A stretch of DNA of 64,000 nucleotides from Sclerodactyla briareus (taxonomy: Eukaryota > Echinodermata > Holothuroidea > Dendrochirotida > Sclerodactylidae), in NCBI GenBank assembly GCA_026419785.1, contig JAODTK010002599.1, positions 1 through 64,000 of the forward strand. Reading direction: 5' to 3'. The notes beneath the pieces were generated by a model. It worked only from the letters and a program-made list of their open reading frames with translations. It made no database searches and was not told where the DNA came from. The translations under genes were made by a program, and so were the position numbers. Below, one piece after another: positions 58,201 to 64,000 of the stretch; within the stretch, counting starts at the first letter, position 1; every line of letters begins with the position of its first letter.

Positions 58201-60240
58201 GTGGTGGGATTTCAAGGGGTGCCCTTCAATCGATAAACAGTAGAAAAACTGTTGAAGAGTTCTACTGCGCGCTAACGTCTGAAGTTTGTTCCGGAGGCGG
58301 CGGAGACGGCCCGTCGGCGGACACAACCCCAAAACCATGATAACCCTCGCACCCTCACATTGTTGCGGAGATGTAATTATGGTAAATTTATTAGAAACAT
58401 GTAGGGTCTGGGACCTACACACTTTAAAAAATGTTGGGAAAAATACACATGAAGCAATGTGTTTTACCCATACGTTTGGGTCTATTCCCCCATTTTGAGT
58501 AAAAGTTTACCCAGGCTGGGTAAACAAAATGCCCAGGTGGTACTTGTACCCAACCTTTTTTTAGAATGAACACTTCGTTGCCGGATATTTCATTGATCTG
58601 ATCACACCACTTTTAGATAGGCCTACGCAATTTTTCGTGCTACAAAATAAATACCCCAAACAATTATTAATTTGTAGAAAACCAAAAAACCTATGTTTAG
58701 GCTAATTATAGGGAACAATGGCGATGGTGCGAGACGTTTGTCCATGTCGAATAGTTCTTACCACGTACACAGCTCCCAACATTTCGACCTCCCGAATAGC
58801 TATGGATGCATACAGCTATTGAACTACCTTCCTGCACATAGTCTGCATTTCTCCTCAGAGATTCAAAGGTAGGCCTAGCCTATAGCAGTTAGACCACTCT
58901 TCCCTACAAATTCCTAACTGCCTAAAGGTATACTTACTACCTAACAGTTAACTCATATCGCGCGCTTAACCGCACGGAATGTAAATCAGTACCCCAACTT
59001 GTGTCTAACAAATGCTTATATTTTCTTTAAACTCCCACATAGACCTGCATTTGTTGTACAAACAATACCCGACGTCACCTTTATATACAGCAGTCTGACA
59101 GTAGCCGACTTGTCTACCGCGGGGCAGGAATTAATATTATTAGGTACCCCATAAAACTATGATTAAACAATTAACATTTTGTCGGGAATTTTCGCTTTAA
59201 CGGAACGCAAATCACGGAACCATTAAAGTAATTAGGCTATACTAATGGCCGTGTACACTCACTTTGTGGTGCTTATTAGTTATTACAAGATAATAGGACA
59301 GGGGGGATGAAAAGCAACAAAAAGAATTTTCGTGCCTACATTCCATCTGATGTTGATCATTTTCACCATTGACCTTCTGGCGCAGAACGTTATGAAATTC
59401 TTTTTGGCGTTGTATATGTTTAATTTTCGATAGCCTGTCATCTTATTTCCGTTAATACAGGTACTGAAGACTATTGTTACGGTTATATTCATGGTTCTAG
59501 TTGCATCGAGACCATTTCAAAACTAGCAAGGCGAAACCAAAATGTTACGATCCATTGAATCGAATTATATATGGTGTACTGACTGTCCCATTCTGCGCCG
59601 TACTCGATGTGAGAAGCGAAATGGGCAAAACTAGAGTGTTGTATATATGATATCGTCAGAACGCAAATTTGCATTCTTGTTTTTATTGCCGCCAACTTTG
59701 CTGAGATGCCATCGTTCCGGAGCAAACAGGCAAGAGAGACGAAGACAGTCGGCGATTTTTTTAGTTTTTGGTGACGAAAGGTTTCCCCTGAGCGTAGTGG
59801 GGTAGGAACAGTATTCAGCGGTCTATAACTGAAACGAAACACTTAAAAAAAACATCCGGTGAAATTGACTCAGAATGGACTCAGAAGGTAGGAAAAAGTC
59901 GTAATAAACGCCTCATCTTAATAATAAATCCTTCGCACGGGGCTGAGACCAGGCTTAAGACTGGGATATCATTCACAGAGTCAATTGCCTGTCCGAATTC
60001 ATCATCGACAGGACATCGAGCGTTTAAATGCAGGAATAAAATTGACTTACCTCCGCACAGCGGTGTATTTTCCCTTTTTTATATGGGACCTTGTGGGGTG
60101 ACTTGTGATTAGTAGGCGTGCATCGTATGTGGACTATGGGAAAGAAGACACGATGAGTTGAGCACTGAAATGCTTTGTCGGGAGTGAACAAGACAGATGT
60201 GCGTGCTATAAATATATACAGGTGTGACAAGTCACTAATA
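58201..60240. other. No gene recognised
   Basis: A short GGCGGCGGAGACGGC stretch at about 58295 resembles the GC-rich part at 62685 and may belong to the repeat copy at 57986. The minus frame 59489-59842 is open but has no domain. Confidence 0.35.
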
Positions 60241-60300
60241 ATGATCAGGGCCGGAGTAATGTCGGCGAAGCGCTTTGACCACGTCGAAGAAGCGCTATAT
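60241..60300 (+). mobile_element. SINE/LINE 3' tail fragment
   Basis: GAAGCGCTTTGACCACGTCG and GAAGCGCTATATACTG match the tail of the SINE at 41157-41197 (AAAGCGCTTTGAGCACC and ACGCTATATAAAG). The upstream body is too decayed to identify. Confidence 0.65.
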
Positions 60301-60419
60301 ACTGATATAAGCATATATTTAGATATCACTTAGATATTCAACAACTTCACTTTCTTCAAACGAAATATATGCGAAAATTGGCGTACGCTGAAGGGGGAGG
60401 GTCAGAACCACCCTTGACC

Positions 60420-60510
60420 CATGTGACCAATAAACTGATTGGATACCATGCAGTTGTGAAACTGTCCCTTCACATCACCACCGAGGAGCAGGTTCGACTC
60501 CCAAAATGCA
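60420..60510 (+). repeat. Possible tRNA-like SINE head
   Basis: AACTGTCCCTTCACATCACCACCGAGG-like sequence (60456-60486) precedes a B-box-like AGGTTCGACTCCC (60491-60503). The A-box side is poor. It could be a degraded tRNA-derived head, but the support is slight. Confidence 0.3.
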
Positions 60511-61257
60511 TCGATTTCTTTTTATTCCAAAAAAAAACAAACATATTTGCTCGCTAAGTGAATCAGCTGTGAGTTTGACTCGGGCTAGTGATTTGGGTTT
60601 TGTTGTGTATCCCTAGATCTGGCCGATATCGAGTATGACCTATCTGATTGTTGTTCTAAAATTTTGATGAGTAACACCGCGAATGAATTTTCTTCCATAA
60701 AAAGTCAATCGAAGACATCTGCATAGGCCGCGGCATTTTGATGGGCTTCCACATGAAAAAAGCTTATATTGTTTCACTTCTGAAACGCACGTTCGTTTTC
60801 GTAATTATTGATTTTCACATTAATCTCGGACACGCATACCAACAATGAGTCCCGGCCTAACAAAGCGAAGCACTTTTATCATCTACAAAAAATGAAAATG
60901 ATCTGGGTCCGACTTGGTAGAACTCCTGTCTGTTTGTAGATCAGACCCCATGAAAGTTTCTTTCGGATGACGCATTGGCTTTGTACCACCATTTTCTTCA
61001 CTTTCGTAACATGTAGGGATCTCATCAGTGACTGTGTGCAATTATCTGCTTACCTTTTGTGACTTTCCCCTGTTTATAGAGAGCGAAAATATATTTACTT
61101 GTTTTCACTTATTCCCTTCCCATCACAAAAATATTTTAGGCAAAAATGAAGTCCCCTTCCCATTCAGAATCTCAGTGAAAATGTGTGTGTTTTTTTGACT
61201 TTGCTTCGTAATTTACTGGAATCTACGTAAACTACAGTAAAAGTTTCAGTGCAAATG
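60511..61257. other. No gene recognised
   Basis: AT-rich sequence with no supported coding segment. Confidence 0.35.
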
Positions 61258-61308
61258 TTACTGTAAATTCTACAGTGGTTGTCATTACTTGTGCTGAATT
61301 TACAGTAA
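61258..61308. repeat. Perfect 13-bp inverted repeat
   Basis: TTACTGTAAATTC (61258-61270) and GAATTTACAGTAA (61296-61308) are exact complements around a 25-nt loop. Further ACAGTAA/TTCTGTAAATT words nearby suggest a small MITE-like palindrome. Confidence 0.85.
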
Positions 61309-61599
61309 TTTCTGTAAATTCACCCTACACATCAGTTGGCTGTATGAGAATTCACAGTAAAGGCACCTACCAAACTGCCTGGGTTTATGTGATGAATCCT
61401 CTCTGTATTTATCGTTTAGTTCAGATGACCACGACATACTCAACTTGACCGTGATGCGTTTCCAACAGGGGCTAGGCAGGTATTGATGAGGTAAGACTGG
61501 ATGTTAGTAACCAATCTATAACTGCATGACACGAAAACTTTTTTAGGGGAGTCCAACTGCCTATTGACTGTAATTATAGTAATCATCAACCACTTTCTA

Positions 61600-61810
61600 T
61601 TGGGACACTGAGTTACTTTTAGTCAGAAGGTCAACTATCTAGGTGTTAATTTTGATGATATTCTTTAGTTTAATTCGCAAATATTAAGAAATGCCAAGCG
61701 GCGTTTACAACTTATGCGGCTTTCATCTTGTCAATGCTATACTGCAATCTTTAGTTATAAGCCTTTTATCAAATGTTGTATAGTGGCTTACCAGACTATG
61801 CGATTCACGA
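61600..61810 (+). pseudogene. Non-LTR reverse transcriptase fragment (thumb region)
   Basis: In one plus frame: NYLGVNFDDIL, a stop, FNSQILRNAKRRLQLMRLSS and CQCYTAIFSYKPFIKCCI. This matches the usual order after the catalytic core in CR1/L2-like elements (YLGV-ID, WN-HI, K--RRL--LR, FY-S-I). It is too short to classify. Its place upstream of the C-terminal piece at 62820 suggests both may come from one copy split by the repeat block at 61925-62735. Confidence 0.6.
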
Positions 61811-61924
61811 CCCTAGACATGTGTAGGCGGTAAACCGCCCCGTGTATTCCCCCCTTTTGAGCAATCATTGGAAAAAGTATCTAACACCCATACAGAACCC
61901 CCATGTTGGTCTAAACCAAGACAA

Positions 61925-62735
61925 ACTTCATCCACTAAGTTCGTTCAAATCTGACAAAGTTTGGAAAATCGCATAAATTTTGCAAGTTTGACTCCGCTGA
62001 CCTTGCAATGACCTCCACATTTTTCAGATTCACTATAGTTCGTTCCGCACCAAGTTTCGTTCAATCTGACTAAGTTTGAAAAATCGCATACAATTTCACA
62101 AATTGACCTTTTATGACCTTGAAATTGACCTCCACATTTCGGGATCAACTATAGTCCCCCACCCACCAAGTTTCGTTCAAATCCGACTGACTTGAAAATT
62201 TCGCGAAAATTATGCAATTAGCGGCCCCCATCATTCAGCGATCCCACTTCGACCTCACTCGAGATTTCACTAGGCGGACAAGTGTACAGTTTCAGATCAA
62301 AATCGGAAAACGCGTTAAGATGTATTGCGTACGGGAAAACTTCCAATCGTGAATTATGCAAATAAGCGGCCCCGTTCATGTGCGACGCCCAACTTTCGAA
62401 CTCATCCGAGATTTCACTAGGCGGCATTTACCAAGTTTCAGATCACTCGGACAAAGCGTTAAGAGTTATGCGCTAACGGGAAAATCATCCAATCGTGGAA
62501 ATTAATATGCAAATTAGCGGACCCCGGTTATGTGGCGCGACGCCCAGCTTTCGAACTCCTCCGAGATTTCACTAGTCGGACATGGTTGCCAAGTTTCGGC
62601 TCAAAGGGACAGTGTTGGCTAGTTATTGCGCTAAACAAAGAAACGCGGCGGGGCGGACGCGGACGCGGACGCGGGCCGGGCGGCGGAGACGGCGAAGCCA
62701 AACCATATATTCCCCGAAGGGGGATATTAATGTTA
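61925..62735 (+). repeat. Composite repeat: ~115-bp module, then ~145-bp module, then GC-rich end with hairpin
   Basis: 61925-62215 has two to three copies of a unit with CCAAGTTTCGTTCAAATC(T/C)GAC, AAATCGCATAAATTTTGC-like text, TGACCTTG-AATGACCTCCACA and TCACTATAGT. 62216-62640 has three copies of a unit with ATGCAAATTAGCGGCCCC, ACGCCCAACTTTCGAACTC, CCGAGATTTCACTAGGCGGA, AAGTTTCAGATCA and TTATGCGCTAACGGGAAAAT; the anchors lie near 62250, 62400 and 62560. The end is GC-rich (three GGACGC units at 62653-62672) and closes with TATTCCCCGAAGGGGGATAT, a hairpin. Confidence 0.8.
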
Positions 62736-62819
62736 CAACAGCGTCTCCCAGAACTCTCAAACCATAGGAACATTCACGTGCACCACTCTCTTGATGGAGG
62801 CACACTTGGTTGCCTGTAT

Positions 62820-63282
62820 CTTGCCGTATCATATTTCACAATTTCAAAATCCTACTGCTCGTTTTCAATTCTTTAAATGGTTTAGGGCCCTCTTATTTGA
62901 GTGATCATTCCCTCACTAGAGCTAGTTCCTCGCAGGCTCGCTCTGGTCCGTTAGAAACGGAGACTTGTTTGTCCCCCTCGTACCGGACTAACATTTAGGG
63001 ACGCTTGCCTGAGTTATATCGGGCCAAGGCTTTGGAATATTTTGTGATATTAGATCCAGCCCGTGAAGTGATGGTGTTTTCAAGAAAAAGTTGAAGACCG
63101 TTATTTTTTCCACAAGCTTTTTTTGTGGTAGGTTAGTCGGGTATTGTTTCTTCTCTCACATTTTAACTTGTATATATTTTTCGATCATTTTATTACAGGC
63201 CACTGATTACTTTTGTTCTTCTGGCGCTATATAAATGAATATAATAATAATCATAATATATGATAATAATAATAATAATAAA
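62820..63282 (+). mobile_element. 3' end of a CR1/L2-like LINE with (TAA)n tail
   Basis: The last part of a LINE polymerase followed by its 3' end. Plus-strand frames read LLVFNSLNGLGPSYLSDHSL, then after a shift RDACLSYIGPRLWNIL and DGVFKKKLKTVIF. This is the common ending K-LNGLAP-YL-DLL, GPRLWNSLP, FKK-LKT-LF. The stop is followed by about 130 bp and then TCTGGCGCTATATAAATGAA with an ATA/TAA microsatellite tail (63236-63282). The GCGCTATATAAA signature is shared with the SINE at 40900 and the fragment at 60241. The copy is truncated and frameshifted. Confidence 0.8.
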
Positions 63283-64000
63283 AACGTTTTTTACCTGCAC
63301 CTTTCTGGATAAACACATGCACAGATGATAACAAAAATTGAAAAAAGGAAAACTCCATCCTTTCCGTTTCCACTGAATACTCATGGGGCAGACCCTCCGT
63401 GGGCATCAAGTGAATTAGAAATAACCCTCCTCTTTTTTCGCAGCTAACTGCTTTCTGGAATTGAACCCCACTCTAGTGACTGCACCCTAAAAATAGGTAC
63501 TTTTTAGGATTGACATCATTGTTTGAACAAACTCCATATTCAATAACGTTTTTAATAAGGATTACAATGATGTCATTGAAGATAGGCAGCCAATCACACA
63601 CGTCGATTTCAGTCCCTGCACAGTTTTCAAACTGCTGCTTTAAAGAGATACCCCCTCGCACACCTGGGTTAATGGCCTCGGTGAGAGGGGACGCAGCCAG
63701 CTATCAGTAACCAGTGAATGAAGTAGGATCAATATGCCCAATTGTTTACCGGTTTTCCGAGTTACATGGGCTCTTTTGCATCGAGTCTATAGTAGAAAAA
63801 TCAGTGACAAGTAGTGAGGTCCCCTTATTAATGCACCCATGCAAGCGAAGCGAGAATCTATTGTCCATTGGAATTCGAGTGGGGCTATACCCCCCACAGT
63901 GGTGAGGACCAGACCGAGTGTAACCTATCCCCATCGCAGTGTTCACAGTGTCCTCTTAATAGAAACAAACTGTCCGTCAGAAGATCTGGTCGGCTACTTC
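63283..64000. other. No gene recognised
   Basis: Short frames overlap on both strands (for example 63473-63946). No domain, splice framing or repeat is evident. Confidence 0.35.

Noticed and set aside
62218-62427. Repetitive minus-strand peptide with two PPSEIS-type repeats
   Set aside because: It is the translation of the ~145-bp tandem module. The similarity between peptide repeats follows from the DNA repeat.
1-64000. Bacterial or phage origin, operons, toxin-antitoxin or defence islands
   Set aside because: There is no tight gene packing, no ribosome-binding-site pattern and no long frames. Retroelements, SINEs and microsatellites are animal-like.

Overview
This window looks like animal nuclear DNA, most likely from a marine invertebrate. 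It has no bacterial-style gene layout: no open frame is long and non-repetitive, and there are no operons. It contains five or more decayed non-LTR retrotransposon reverse transcriptases, a tRNA-derived SINE, hAT-like MITEs, many microsatellites, and tandem repeats of 70 to 1300 bp. The SINE tail and the reverse-transcriptase types are ones I associate with echinoderms, molluscs, crustaceans and other marine invertebrates, but I cannot name the species. Copies inside tandem arrays differ by many single-base insertions and deletions, so the sequence may partly be lightly polished long-read data. Short frameshifts should be read with that in mind.

Host coding content is very low. The only segment I would defend as a host exon is a 138-bp cysteine-rich exon at 2557-2694, with a branch-point-like site, a pyrimidine tract, AG and GT borders and an open frame. 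A second, weaker exon candidate lies at 10431-10782, and a 66-codon ORF at 49240-49440 is only a possibility.

Layout. 1-10 kb: probable intron sequence around the exon, with a TIR-bounded MITE, a split 71-bp satellite and a tandem array of ~315-bp units carrying clustered AGGTCA direct repeats. 10-16 kb: exon candidate and ~130-bp AT-rich tandem repeats. 16.5-26 kb: two minus-strand reverse transcriptase remnants, a hAT-type MITE and a near-perfect 49-bp palindrome. 26-29 kb: two and a bit copies of a ~1.27-kb tandem unit headed by an inverted-repeat module. 30-36 kb: a tRNA-like SINE head, a 20-bp perfect inverted repeat and a ~145-bp GGGCCC-rich tandem array. 40.9-44.4 kb: a SINE, a third reverse transcriptase remnant and a 1-kb pyrimidine minisatellite. 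47-54 kb: CA/CG and ATT microsatellites, further dispersed repeats, and a retrotransposon 3' end nested inside a TIR-bounded element. 57-63.3 kb: copies of a repeat family with a ~145-bp internal module, and a LINE 3' end whose tail matches the SINE tail.

The parts do not form a pathway. The clearest functional relationship is a probable LINE/SINE partnership based on a shared 3' tail. I did not find a convincing undescribed biological system; the most unusual signals are the AGGTCA-rich array, the palindromes, and the nested and tandem transposon structures.
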